A stretch of 18,278 nucleotides of DNA from Spirochaetota bacterium (GCA_023136305.1 JAGLSF010000009.1:1-18278), one strand, 5' to 3'; numbered from the stretch's first letter, positions 7,332 to 15,320 are shown. Notes: generated from the letters alone by a model not told the origin. A program made the numbers and translations.

Positions 7332-7362
7332 GAATCTACCAACGGGAGCACTGGAGGTAGAA

Positions 7363-7845
7363 ATGGATATCACAACCATACGGGTAACACTGCCCGAGGA
7401 AGCGAATGTCATAATCGGTCAGTCACACTTCATTAAGACCATTGAAGACCTCTATGAGGCCATCGTCAACACTGCACCTCAGATGCAATTCGGCATTGCT
7501 TTCAACGAGGCGTCGGGGGTGTGCCTCATACGCAAGGACGGCAACGACAACGCCCTTATCGAGCAAGCAGTCAATACCGCACAACAGATCGGTGCGGGCC
7601 ATCTGTTTGTCATCTATATTCAGGGTGGGTTTCCAATTCAGATTCTGCCGGCGATCAGGGAAACCAGAGAGGTGGTCCGCATATTCTGTGCAACTGCCAA
7701 TCCCCTCGAAGTCGTTGTGGGCCGGACAGAACAGGGGAGAGGCGTACTCGGTGTTATCGACGGATCTCCTCCAAAGGGGGTCGAGGGGGAGCGCGAGACA
7801 AGGGAGCGCATCGACCTGCTTCAAAAGTTCGGATACAAACGATAG
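7363..7845 (+). CDS. Adenosine-specific kinase (DUF355 family)
   Basis: This encodes 160 residues, the full length of the family. The family was described as an adenosine-specific kinase in archaea and occurs widely in anaerobes; its role in bacteria is not settled. Conserved blocks are all present: FGIAFNEASGVCLIRKDGND (about residues 44-63), GAGHLFVIYIQGGFPIQIL (about 78-96), RIFCATANPLEVVVGRTEQG (about 107-126) and RGVLGVIDGSPPKGVE, ending LLQKFGYKR. The ATG at 7363 is preceded by GGAGGT and follows a good promoter; an upstream in-frame ATG at 7204 would sit before the promoter. The stop is TAG. It is monocistronic or read through into the MshEN gene 163 bp downstream. Confidence 0.9.
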   Translation: MDITTIRVTLPEEANVIIGQSHFIKTIEDLYEAIVNTAPQMQFGIAFNEASGVCLIRKDGNDNALIEQAVNTAQQIGAGHLFVIYIQGGFPIQILPAIRETREVVRIFCATANPLEVVVGRTEQGRGVLGVIDGSPPKGVEGERETRERIDLLQKFGYKR

Positions 7846-7892
7846 ATTGTCTGCGCACACATGAGCTGTATTCAGGGAGGGAAAAGGTCCAG

Positions 7893-7921
7893 TCGCATTT
7901 CCGGGTCTTATGCTGTATAAT
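7893..7921 (+). promoter_or_regulatory. Possible promoter of the MshEN-domain gene
   Basis: A perfect TATAAT lies at 7916-7921, with only a poor -35 match (TCGCAT, 7893-7898) 17 bp upstream. It would give a leader of about 80 bases before the GTG start, so it may need an activator. Confidence 0.35.
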
Positions 7922-8008
7922 GAAACTATACCGGAACATGTTTTAGTATTCCCTGCACCGTGCTTCATATGCAGTGCGTGAGCATGACAGGTTTAGCGGA
8001 GGTACCCT

Positions 8009-8200
8009 GTGGCAAAGCTTATTGGCCAGGTATTAATGGAATCGGGAATGATCACCATCGACGAGCTCACCGAAGCGATAGAGGTGCAGAAATCCTCGGG
8101 CCAGAAACTTGGTGACGTGCTGATCAGCCTCGACATGATTACCCAGGAAGAGCTTGAGATGGCTTTGGAGTTCCAGAATGAGGGCTATGACGAGGACTAG
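8009..8200 (+). CDS. Stand-alone MshEN-like domain protein (63 aa)
   Basis: This 63-residue protein starts at GTG (8009-8011) behind GGAGG (7998-8002, 6-base spacing) and ends at TAG. It consists of two copies of a 24-residue motif, residues 4-27 and 33-56, joined by five residues. Each follows the pattern L-x-G-x-x-L-x(5)-I-T-x-x-x-L-x-x-A-L/I-x-x-Q. This is the architecture of the MshEN domain found at the N-terminus of type II secretion/type IV pilus ATPases (GspE/PilB/MshE), where it binds cyclic di-GMP. The usual RLG is LIG in the first copy and KLG in the second, so binding may be weakened. Here it has no ATPase attached. It converges on the gpgS gene with only 5 bp between stops. It could be a free c-di-GMP sensor or adaptor; the partner is unknown. 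Confidence 0.82.
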   Translation: MAKLIGQVLMESGMITIDELTEAIEVQKSSGQKLGDVLISLDMITQEELEMALEFQNEGYDED

Positions 8201-8205
8201 GGTGT

Positions 8206-9801
8206 TCAGATGTAGAGTTCCGGTTCACTCTCCAGATCGAGCATCTTGATGATCTTGTTTTTCACTTCCAGGTAACTGATAAATGCAATGATCTCATCGG
8301 GCGTTTTGCAGCGGAGGAGCCATTCGAAGTGCTCCATGCGTGAAAAGATCTTTGTGAGCGAGTCCACGATCTTCGTATAGATCTCCCCCAGATACTCGGG
8401 TGCCAGTATGGTGAAGGCAATGTGGAATCGGCGCCCCATCTCCGGACCAAAATCGGTGCCCTCCGGTGAGAGTCCGATTATGGGAACTATATCGTCGACA
8501 AAATCGCCGAAGGCGTGAAAGAACATGATGTTTCTGCCTATGGGTGTCTCAACGATATCACCGGTCTGCATAAGCGCCTCTTCCGCTCCCTTCTCATCCA
8601 GGATGCGTCCTGACCCCACCGTAATGATCTCTCTGATGATCTGCTTCTTCGTCGAACCCATCAGCCGCGGGATGACCAAATTCTTGTGGAACATGAGCGA
8701 GGCGGTATAGGGAAGAGGACCGGGCTGGTCGCCGGTAAGCGTTTCAGGTTCGGTTTTAAGCTCAGCCATCCTTTCACGGTATTCGTGAATTGTTATCATG
8801 GGAGGTCTCTCGATCCCCCAGACTTTTTTCTTCTCAATTGAATAATCGTTTTTTACGCCCGTGATGACCTGCAGAGAATCGGATATGTCCTGAAATATCT
8901 CGATCCTTCCCATATCATCGGCCCGCTGCAGCAGAATTTTCATAATGCGATAAGACATGGATCTGAGAGATTCAATCGGCTGGTTCCTGTGTATTCGTAC
9001 ATCCAGATCGCACTGCCCGATGACATTCAACCCGAAAAGCCGTTGCACGTCTATGAGATGGCCCGACTCGACACCGTAACCCGTGAAGAAGGGGAGCCGT
9101 TCGAGCAGCTCCCTCCTCCCCGCATACTCTCCAGACAGAGGCTGCGCGAAGCCAGTCAGTTCTGGAAAGAGCAGGTTGAAGAAGGGCCTGACCACGAGTT
9201 CTGTCACCCTCCCTCCCCCCGTATAGTGGAGCTCACCCTGAATGTTGATCGGCCGCTTGTAGAAAGCCTTCACGTATGAGAGATGGGGAAACTCGAGCAG
9301 GGGGCCTATCAGACCAAGGACGAAGCGGGGATGTATGTTGGTGATATCTGCATCGATCCAGCAGATTATATCGCCCTTGAGCACATAGAGGCTCTTCCAG
9401 AGATTCTCCCCTTTACCGCGGTAGAATCGGTACTGGGGAAGTATGTCGCCCGAGTAGTAAAACTCCGCGCCGGCCCTGCGCGTGATCTCATCGGTTTTAT
9501 CTGCGGATCCCGAATCCACCACAGCTATCTCGTCAAGAAGGGGATGGCGCTCCATGAGTTCCTTCCTCATGAGCGTAATTTCCTTGCCAACGGTATTTTC
9601 CTCATCCAGGGTGGGGAAACAGAGGCTGATGGAAACCCCCTGCTGCTTCTTTTTTCTTACCAGCCTCTTGACATCCTTGAAACGGGAATGGTGAAAGGTG
9701 TTCTTTTCGAGCCAATCCTTGATATAGGAAGGCTGTTCGAGTTCGCGCTCGAACTCCTCGTGTACCTCCTGAAGGCTTTTCTTCTTCTTGGTGTCGCTCA
9801 T
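8206..9801 (-). CDS. gpgS: Glucosyl-3-phosphoglycerate synthase with C-terminal PTS EIIA-like domain
   Basis: This encodes 531 residues. Residues 57-340 are a GT-A glycosyltransferase of family GT81: ISLCFPTLDEENTVG (58-72), the metal-binding DAD at 150-152, YVKAFYKRP (176-184), GGGRVTELVVRP (195-206), PLSGEYAGRRELL (221-233) and GYGVESGHLIDV (241-252). These match glucosyl-3-phosphoglycerate synthase, which joins NDP-glucose to 3-phosphoglycerate as the first step to glucosylglycerate. Residues 369-515 look like a PTS EIIA type-2 (fructose/PtsN) domain, which ordinary GpgS lacks; the family is usually about 320-400 aa. ATG 9799-9801 was chosen because it lies downstream of a strong promoter. 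GGAGGA is 13 bases upstream, rather far. It is divergent from the phosphorylase gene. The synthase call is strong; the EIIA call is likely. Confidence 0.9.
   Translation of the reverse strand: MSDTKKKKSLQEVHEEFERELEQPSYIKDWLEKNTFHHSRFKDVKRLVRKKKQQGVSISLCFPTLDEENTVGKEITLMRKELMERHPLLDEIAVVDSGSADKTDEITRRAGAEFYYSGDILPQYRFYRGKGENLWKSLYVLKGDIICWIDADITNIHPRFVLGLIGPLLEFPHLSYVKAFYKRPINIQGELHYTGGGRVTELVVRPFFNLLFPELTGFAQPLSGEYAGRRELLERLPFFTGYGVESGHLIDVQRLFGLNVIGQCDLDVRIHRNQPIESLRSMSYRIMKILLQRADDMGRIEIFQDISDSLQVITGVKNDYSIEKKKVWGIERPPMITIHEYRERMAELKTEPETLTGDQPGPLPYTASLMFHKNLVIPRLMGSTKKQIIREIITVGSGRILDEKGAEEALMQTGDIVETPIGRNIMFFHAFGDFVDDIVPIIGLSPEGTDFGPEMGRRFHIAFTILAPEYLGEIYTKIVDSLTKIFSRMEHFEWLLRCKTPDEIIAFISYLEVKNKIIKMLDLESEPELYI
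8257..8697 (-). other. PTS EIIA type-2-like domain fused to GpgS
   Basis: This covers GpgS residues 369-515. TPIGRNIMFFH (419-429) aligns with the PtsN active-site stretch TGIGNGIAIPH, keeping the phospho-accepting histidine (H429, codon 8515-8517) but with FF in place of IP. GTDFGPEMGRRFHIAFTILAP (449-469) matches the following strand region, and LLRCKTPDEIIAFI (495-508) the C-terminal helix. The order and spacing agree with the family; the match is by eye. Confidence 0.72.
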
Positions 9802-9826
9802 GGGGTTTCGGTTTTCCTCCAATATT

Positions 9827-9855
9827 CTTATAACATGTAATTGTAATTTTATCAA
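9827..9855 (-). promoter_or_regulatory. Promoter of gpgS
   Basis: On the minus strand, TTGATA (9850-9855) and TATAAG (9827-9832) are 17 bp apart, with an extended -10 TGT directly before TATAAG. The predicted start, near 9820, leaves a short leader of about 20 bases to the ATG at 9801. Confidence 0.68.
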
Positions 9856-9907
9856 CAGATTACTGAACCCACCTGATATCTGGGCACACACATAGGTATC
9901 ACCCTTC

Positions 9908-9936
9908 TTTACACGAGCCGGGTTATGCCCTACAAT
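9908..9936 (+). promoter_or_regulatory. Promoter of the GH13 phosphorylase gene
   Basis: TTTACA (9908-9913) and TACAAT (9931-9936) are separated by 17 bp. An apparent ATG at 9925 lies inside this promoter, so translation should start at 9955 or 9970. It is back to back with the gpgS promoter, with 52 bp between the two -35 boxes. Confidence 0.6.
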
Positions 9937-9954
9937 TATAGAGGCGGCGAAAAA

Positions 9955-11658
9955 ATGGAGAGAAAACCTATGGAAGAAAAGATGCTCGAGAGGTTGAAGG
10001 TCCTGTACAGAGCGGAGGCACCCGCAGTGTTAAAGAGGCTTCTGGTTCTTCTGCATGCCTATGAGGAGAAGCTCCCCAAAAGGGCTTTTGATTTCTCTGA
10101 GAAGGACGCCGTTCTCATCACCTATGGAGATTCCTTTCAACAGAATAATAGAGAGCCCCTCGCAGTTCTGAATGATTTTGTCACAGAGTACCTCGGCGAT
10201 GCCATATCCATCGTACACGTACTGCCCTTTTTCCCCTACTCCTCGGATGACGGTTTCTCAGTTATCGACTACAGGGAGGTAAACCCTGACCTCGGGTCCT
10301 GGGACGATGTGCACGAGCTAGGCACGGGACGAACTGTTATGTTCGATGCGGTCATCAATCATGTGTCGGCCAAGAGCAGGGAGTTTCAGGGTTTTTTAAA
10401 GGGAGAGGAGAAGTACAGGAATTTCTTCATTGTTGTAGGTCCTGAATTTGATATATCCAGGGTCTTTCGGCCCCGTGCCCTGCCCCTTCTCACCCGCTTT
10501 GATACAAACCGTGGAAACCTCGATTTATGGACGACTTTCAGCACCGATCAGATAGACCTCAACTACAGGGACCCCGATGTACTGCTCTACATCATCGATG
10601 TGCTTCTCTACTACGTACTTCACGGTGCATCGATTATCAGGCTGGATGCCATTGCATTCATGTGGAAGGAGAGCGGGACAGAGTGCCTGCACCTTCCCCA
10701 GACCCATGCAGCCATCAAGCTCTTCAGGAATGTCTTCGACATGGTTGCACCCCATGTCAAAATCATCACTGAAACAAACGTACCCCACAGCGACAACATC
10801 TCCTACTTCGGTGAGGGCAATGATGAGGCCCACATGGTGTACAACTTTGCACTACCTCCGCTCACCGTGCACGCACTGCTCACGGGCGACGGGTCATATC
10901 TGACCCAGTGGGCGTCAACCCTGCAGCTCGGAAACCCGAAGAACTATTTCTACAACTTTACCGCATCTCATGATGGAATCGGGCTTATGCCAGCTCGGGG
11001 CATCCTGCCCGCCGTTGAGATTGAACGGCTCGTCACGGCAACGGAGAAGCACGGCGGCAAACTGGGCCTCAAGGACAATCCCGATGGCACACAGAGCGTC
11101 TATGAGCTGAACGTGTCTCTCTTCGACCTGCTGTCAGATCCCAATGCAGATGAACCGATGGAGCGGCAGGTACACCGCTTTGTTGCCTCACAGGCCGTTG
11201 CCATGATCCTCGCCGGCGTGCCTGCATTGTACTATCACTCCATGGTGGGGTCCCGGAACTACTACGAAGGTGTGGAACGAACCGGCGTCAGACGGGCGAT
11301 CAACAGAGAGAAACTAGGCTTGGAAAGGTTGAAGGGGGAACTCTCGGAAAGGGGATCGCGGCGTGAATTGGTGTACAGTGCCCTGACACGATTGCTCAGG
11401 GAGCGGAGAAAGCACAGGGCATTTCATCCAGAGGGTCCGCAGACCGTCCTCAGCCTCCATCGGCAGATCTTTGCCGTGGAACGGCAGTCTCCAGACGGCG
11501 GTGAGAAAATCCTCTCCATCATAAACCTCTCAGATGCACCGGTATCCCTACAGCCCAAATTCAGGGGGAGAGTTGATATTATTACGGGCACAACACTGGA
11601 GAAACAGATAGACCTGGAGCCCTACGGTATACGCTGGCTTCGGGGGGATGGTGATTAG
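9955..11658 (+). CDS. GH13_18 sucrose-phosphorylase-like enzyme, probable glucosylglycerate phosphorylase
   Basis: This encodes 567 residues of the GH13_18 (sucrose phosphorylase-type) family. The catalytic triad is visible: nucleophile D231 in IIRLDAIAF, acid/base E273 in IITETNVP, and transition-state Asp D340 in TASHDGIG. HVLPFFPYSSDDGFSVIDY (88-106) and NHVSAKS (135-141) are also family marks. GH13_18 includes sucrose phosphorylase, sucrose-6F-phosphate phosphorylase and glucosylglycerate phosphorylase. Back-to-back placement with gpgS favours glucosylglycerate plus phosphate giving glucose 1-phosphate and glycerate. This choice is by context and not from substrate-site residues. ATG 9955 follows GAGG at 9941-9944; ATG 9970 is an alternative. 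The TAG stop overlaps the TAA of the convergent GT4 gene by 3-4 bases. Confidence 0.87.
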   Translation: MERKPMEEKMLERLKVLYRAEAPAVLKRLLVLLHAYEEKLPKRAFDFSEKDAVLITYGDSFQQNNREPLAVLNDFVTEYLGDAISIVHVLPFFPYSSDDGFSVIDYREVNPDLGSWDDVHELGTGRTVMFDAVINHVSAKSREFQGFLKGEEKYRNFFIVVGPEFDISRVFRPRALPLLTRFDTNRGNLDLWTTFSTDQIDLNYRDPDVLLYIIDVLLYYVLHGASIIRLDAIAFMWKESGTECLHLPQTHAAIKLFRNVFDMVAPHVKIITETNVPHSDNISYFGEGNDEAHMVYNFALPPLTVHALLTGDGSYLTQWASTLQLGNPKNYFYNFTASHDGIGLMPARGILPAVEIERLVTATEKHGGKLGLKDNPDGTQSVYELNVSLFDLLSDPNADEPMERQVHRFVASQAVAMILAGVPALYYHSMVGSRNYYEGVERTGVRRAINREKLGLERLKGELSERGSRRELVYSALTRLLRERRKHRAFHPEGPQTVLSLHRQIFAVERQSPDGGEKILSIINLSDAPVSLQPKFRGRVDIITGTTLEKQIDLEPYGIRWLRGDGD

Positions 11659-12980
11659 TGGTTGGATTCCATGGTCTCCCGGATGCCCTCGAAGTTGGTA
11701 AGTATGTTGCGAAGCTTCCTTCTGAGCACTTCGTATGAGAAGAAACGAGAGGCAAGACAGAAGTTGTTCTCAGCATTTTCCTGGAACGAATCCCTGTTGT
11801 CAATGAGATGATTGATCTCATCAAGCACATCGGGCGTGACATACCCCTCCATCTCTAGCACCTTGAAACCGAAGGGTTTTATGTCCAGCACATAGGCCGA
11901 ATAGCGGTTCACCAGAATCGGTTTTTTAAAATAGACCGCCTCAATGAAGGCGTTGCCGAACCCCTCATAGGTTGACGGGTAGGTGATGAGGTCGGCATGC
12001 GGATAGACGTCCCAGAGCGTGTATATCTTCTTCCCGTCGGCTGTCCTTCCCCGGCGGTCGTCGATTATCTCAGGTTTCATGATGAGCTCCACACCCATAT
12101 GCTCGGCATAGCTCATTATCCTCTTTGCGTATGCGTCTCCCTCGTCACTGATCGAATGGGTAATGACCACCTTGGCGTTGGAGCTTTTGAGACGGCTCAC
12201 CACCTCGATGGTATGCTCAATACCCTTTCGGGCAACGACCCTGGTCGGCTGCAGGATGAAGAATTCATCCTTGCCTATGCCGAAGGCCTCGCGTACATCG
12301 ACGTTGTAGTGGTTTACACCGGGCGGTTTCTTCTTGAAGTCGAGCACATTGGGAATGACACTGGGGGAGAGCCCCGTTCTGTAGCTCAGCTCCCTGTCCG
12401 CCTGGGTCTGAATGACCACATGCTGAATCGAGGGGAGAGAGGGGGGGAAGGCCGTGTTGATGATATCGGCCACTGCATTCACGTAAAACCGCGGCCGCTC
12501 CCACCAGAAATCGTGATGATGGGCAATGGTCGGGATTCCCATCTCGGCGATCAACTCGGTAAGTGCAAGGCCGAGCGGGAGATTCATGGGGATAGCGAGG
12601 CAATTCTCTGCAATGATAAGATCGATGTTGAACTTGTGTATGAAGTGGTAGAGTGCCGTCTTCATCTTTCTGCGCGTCTTGTGAATCAGTCCGGTCAGCT
12701 CAGATGTTCTCCGGTATACCTTGAAGGACTTGGACTGGATCTCTCTGATCGAGGGGTGGTCGAAGAAGGCCTCCGGAACGATCATGGTACGCTTGGGATC
12801 CCAGTCCGAAAGACCGGCAAAGTAGTAGGGCTGATACCCCATGCGCTTCAGCACGGTGGCCCATTTCTCAGTCTCAAGCGATACACCGTCCGTACCCTGG
12901 AATCTGGTGGAGATGAAACCGATGTTCCGGATTTCGCGAAGTTCCGCGTGACTACCGCTTCTGTCACATTCCATAGCCAT
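11655..12980 (-). CDS. GT4 glycosyltransferase, candidate mannosylglucosylglycerate-type synthase
   Basis: This encodes 441 residues with the GT-B fold. The N-terminal domain opens IGFISTRFQGTDGVSLETEKW (about 20-40), where the glycine-rich acceptor loop lies. HHHDFWWERPRF is at 154-165. The C-terminal donor domain has QPTRVVARKGIEHTIE (244-259) with Arg/Lys for the nucleotide phosphates, and the GT4 EX7E motif EGFGNAFIE (339-347). GT4 enzymes use nucleotide sugars with retention. In other bacteria a GT4 enzyme adds mannose to glucosyl(3-phospho)glycerate to form mannosylglucosylglycerate. The neighbours make that a plausible role, but donor and acceptor are not shown by the sequence. The start ATG (12978-12980) is behind AAGGATTGAGGG; ATG at 12972-12974 is possible. 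It lies 27 bp after the HAD gene. Confidence 0.85.
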   Translation of the reverse strand: MAMECDRSGSHAELREIRNIGFISTRFQGTDGVSLETEKWATVLKRMGYQPYYFAGLSDWDPKRTMIVPEAFFDHPSIREIQSKSFKVYRRTSELTGLIHKTRRKMKTALYHFIHKFNIDLIIAENCLAIPMNLPLGLALTELIAEMGIPTIAHHHDFWWERPRFYVNAVADIINTAFPPSLPSIQHVVIQTQADRELSYRTGLSPSVIPNVLDFKKKPPGVNHYNVDVREAFGIGKDEFFILQPTRVVARKGIEHTIEVVSRLKSSNAKVVITHSISDEGDAYAKRIMSYAEHMGVELIMKPEIIDDRRGRTADGKKIYTLWDVYPHADLITYPSTYEGFGNAFIEAVYFKKPILVNRYSAYVLDIKPFGFKVLEMEGYVTPDVLDEINHLIDNRDSFQENAENNFCLASRFFSYEVLRRKLRNILTNFEGIRETMESNH

Positions 12981-13007
12981 CCCTCAATCCTTGCGCCATT
13001 GTATCAC

Positions 13008-13871
13008 TTAAGTATATACCCTTATTATTTCGGACAATTCAAAAAGATCAATAACCGTTAAATCGGGCCTGACTTCTCCGCACCGGGGATCATCAGTGCG
13101 AAGCCGGAGAGATCTCCTGTCCCCGGCAAAAAGTGCCGTCTGAAACCCTGCCCTCCCTGGAGCAAAGATATCGTTGAGCATGTCATTGCCTACAAACAGG
13201 GCATCTGTTGCCGCAATACCCTGCTTCTCGAGCGTTTCCCGCGCCTTCTCGAAGAGAAAGGGGGAAGGCTTTGCATATCCATGCATATAGGAATATAGTG
13301 CAAGTTCCTCGTGAAAACCAATTTCATCGAGGCTCGATCCAATGAAAGCCCTGAAGAGAAGTGGCGTAAAGAACTGGGCATTGGAGATGATTCCCATGAT
13401 GAGCTTCAAGGTCCGGAGTGAGTTGAGGAGCTCCACCAGGTGGGGCATCGGCCAGACAGGATTGAACATCGATTCATACTCGAGCGCGAACTCGCGGGCG
13501 TGCTCAGGTGAACCGAACCCCAACACTTCCTCCCATATATCTTCGATGATCACCTCAGGGTAATCGACCCCCTCACCACGAAGCCTTTCATGTGTTGAAC
13601 GGATGCGGGCAAAGAAACGTTTCCGAACCTCCTCAGGATCCTCATCAACACCATGCCGTCTCAACAGCGAGGCGAGCCTCTCCCCCTGCACGTTCTCCTC
13701 CAGAACAGCAACGTCTCCCGACCCGGATATGAACAGCGTACCGTACACGTCAAAGAGAACCGCACGTACAGGGGCTCTGAGTGAACCGCTGCCTTCCATC
13801 CCGGTGGGGATCGGCTCCAGAGGGGAAGCGTATCTCTTGATGATTGATATGTATTCCCTGTTATTCATCAT
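13008..13871 (-). CDS. HAD-superfamily hydrolase
   Basis: This encodes 287 residues. HAD motifs are in order: motif I FDVYGTLF with nucleophile D41, motif II IISNAQ with S163, motif III with K201 (AKPSPF), and motif IV VGNDMLNDI with D230 and D234. A helical cap lies between motifs I and II (about 55-150). The second Asp of the usual phosphatase DxD is replaced by Tyr (D41-V-Y43), as in haloacid-dehalogenase-like members. Residues 1-30 carry an extra N-terminal segment, SPLEPIPTG. In this locus a phosphatase for glucosyl-3-phosphoglycerate would be expected, and this is the only candidate, but the Tyr makes the activity uncertain. The start (ATG ATG at 13866-13871) overlaps the end of the upstream GT gene, suggesting coupling; no clear ribosome site is visible. 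Confidence 0.85.
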   Translation of the reverse strand: MMNNREYISIIKRYASPLEPIPTGMEGSGSLRAPVRAVLFDVYGTLFISGSGDVAVLEENVQGERLASLLRRHGVDEDPEEVRKRFFARIRSTHERLRGEGVDYPEVIIEDIWEEVLGFGSPEHAREFALEYESMFNPVWPMPHLVELLNSLRTLKLIMGIISNAQFFTPLLFRAFIGSSLDEIGFHEELALYSYMHGYAKPSPFLFEKARETLEKQGIAATDALFVGNDMLNDIFAPGRAGFQTALFAGDRRSLRLRTDDPRCGEVRPDLTVIDLFELSEIIRVYT

Positions 13872-15303
13872 ATGACAGATCGCAGAGCAGCAGGTGGTTG
13901 GCATCGGGAGTGTTGAACATTTGAAGGAGCAAATCCCCCTGAATGCGCTGTACGGGCGTGGTCCCGCAGACCTTCCCGTATGCCTTTAAGAGCCGCTCCC
14001 TGTTTCTCTGCACAGAGTATTCTCGGGCAATGATCTCCCGGTTGTGGGATATGAGATCGCGGCACTCCTCGAGAATGCAGGCCTCTTCAAGAAAGGGGTT
14101 CATTCGGATGAGCACCTCTCTGTCACGGGATGAGTCTTTCACCGCTCTGATCACCTGCATCTGCAGGTCCTCGCTGAGCTCTCCGAAATCCACGTTTCCC
14201 CGGGCCCTGAGCCCCTCAAGATGTTCCCTGATTACAGCCTCATCAATGCTGAGACCGTACCGATAAAGACGGTCCCCATAACAGCGTTCCCATTTCTCAC
14301 AGAACCGGCCAAAGTCGAAGAGCTGCAGTGGAACCGACAGCTTTGTGTAGAGGTGGTCGAACCGCACACCGTTGCGCATGAAGTCAGCACAGATATCCGG
14401 CAAAAGCCGTCCGATAAGCGGCCTGTTCCCCATCCAGGATTCGAGAAAGGCGAAGCCAAAACCCTCCTTTATACTCGTCGTCAGAATGCATCGCGCCCTC
14501 GCGAACACGCGCTCAAATCGCTCTGTTATACCGAGCCGGAAGTGCACCGGCAGGGCTTCATGCTCAGAGAAGGACATCCATGCCCGGTAACTCTGTATAT
14601 CGAGCGCACCGGTCGGTTCGAGCGTTACGCCCACCCCTTCCCCTTCTGCCATGAAGAGTGAGAGCAGCACCGCCTCTCCGATGTTCTTTCTCCTTATAGC
14701 CCGAACGGGGTAGAGTATCAGGTCCCGTCCATCACCATGATCGGCCACCGGGAGGGGCCTGACCGCGTTGGGAATCAGGTGAAGGCCCTCATCACTTAGC
14801 CCCGCCCGTATTAATATGTCATAGTCACGGCTGTTGATAACCGCGTAATGGCAGTTCTCCGGGTAGGTTTCGCCGGTGTAATTCTGGGGACGTCCGTCTT
14901 CTGCGAAATCGTGGATCTGCAGCAAAAGGCGCGCGCCTCTCTTCTGCAGAACCTGCAGTACATTGATAAAATCCCTGTTCTTCCCCAGAGTTGGGTTGTG
15001 AATGTGAAAGAGGTCAGCCTCGCATCCCCAGTGAGACTGCACCCTGTCAAGTATAGATTGTGCACTCTCACGGCCATCTGTGCCTTCTCCACGGTCGCGA
15101 TCATAGGCAAGCGATGGGACCACTTCCACCGGAAAGGGAGCCTTCCCGGGGGGTGGTTCTCCCGTAATGACGAGCACTTCGTGCACGTCACCCACCGCGT
15201 CGATTTGCCCTTCGATAACCCGCGTAACGCCGCCCTGACGCAGATGGTGATGTATGAATACCACCTTCACCGATACCTGTACCTGCCTCTCACCGTTGTG
15301 CAT
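13861..15303 (-). CDS. GT4-type glycosyltransferase (480 aa)
   Basis: This encodes 480 residues. The N-terminal Rossmann domain begins VKVVFIHHHLRQGGVTRVIEG (12-32), with the glycine loop typical of GT4. DLFHIHNPTLGKN is at 97-109. The donor domain has LYPVRAIRRKNIGEAV (197-212) with Arg/Lys phosphate contacts, and the EX7E motif EGFGFAFLE at 280-288. Residues about 360-480 form an extra, mostly helical, Arg/Glu-rich tail not needed for the fold. Donor and acceptor cannot be told. It sits between the kinase (17 bp upstream) and the HAD gene (overlapping by about 11 bases), so all are probably one transcript. The ATG at 15301-15303 has AGGGTG upstream. It may extend or modify the same glycerate-linked sugar, or make a related glycoside. 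Confidence 0.84.
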   Translation of the reverse strand: MHNGERQVQVSVKVVFIHHHLRQGGVTRVIEGQIDAVGDVHEVLVITGEPPPGKAPFPVEVVPSLAYDRDRGEGTDGRESAQSILDRVQSHWGCEADLFHIHNPTLGKNRDFINVLQVLQKRGARLLLQIHDFAEDGRPQNYTGETYPENCHYAVINSRDYDILIRAGLSDEGLHLIPNAVRPLPVADHGDGRDLILYPVRAIRRKNIGEAVLLSLFMAEGEGVGVTLEPTGALDIQSYRAWMSFSEHEALPVHFRLGITERFERVFARARCILTTSIKEGFGFAFLESWMGNRPLIGRLLPDICADFMRNGVRFDHLYTKLSVPLQLFDFGRFCEKWERCYGDRLYRYGLSIDEAVIREHLEGLRARGNVDFGELSEDLQMQVIRAVKDSSRDREVLIRMNPFLEEACILEECRDLISHNREIIAREYSVQRNRERLLKAYGKVCGTTPVQRIQGDLLLQMFNTPDANHLLLCDLSYDE

Positions 15304-15320
15304 GCACCCTATCTACAACA

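Larger units (their letters stand above)
7055..7362. other. 308-bp structured intergenic region between murG and the adenosine-specific kinase gene
   Basis: I see no convincing gene here. It holds a possible plus-strand promoter (TTGACA in the stretch 7120-7140 with TATCAG 18 bp further), a GC-rich palindromic block (7226-7269), a tandem 9-mer (7279-7296) and the promoter of the downstream gene (7303-7331). It must also contain the promoter of murG on the other strand, which I could not place. Confidence 0.5.

Noticed and set aside
9283..9840. A 185-codon open frame on the plus strand
   Set aside because: Antisense to the catalytic domain of GpgS and no recognisable protein.
11997..13061. 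A 354-codon open frame on the plus strand
   Set aside because: It is wholly antisense to the well-supported GT4 gene, has no family resemblance and is explained by codon bias on the other strand.
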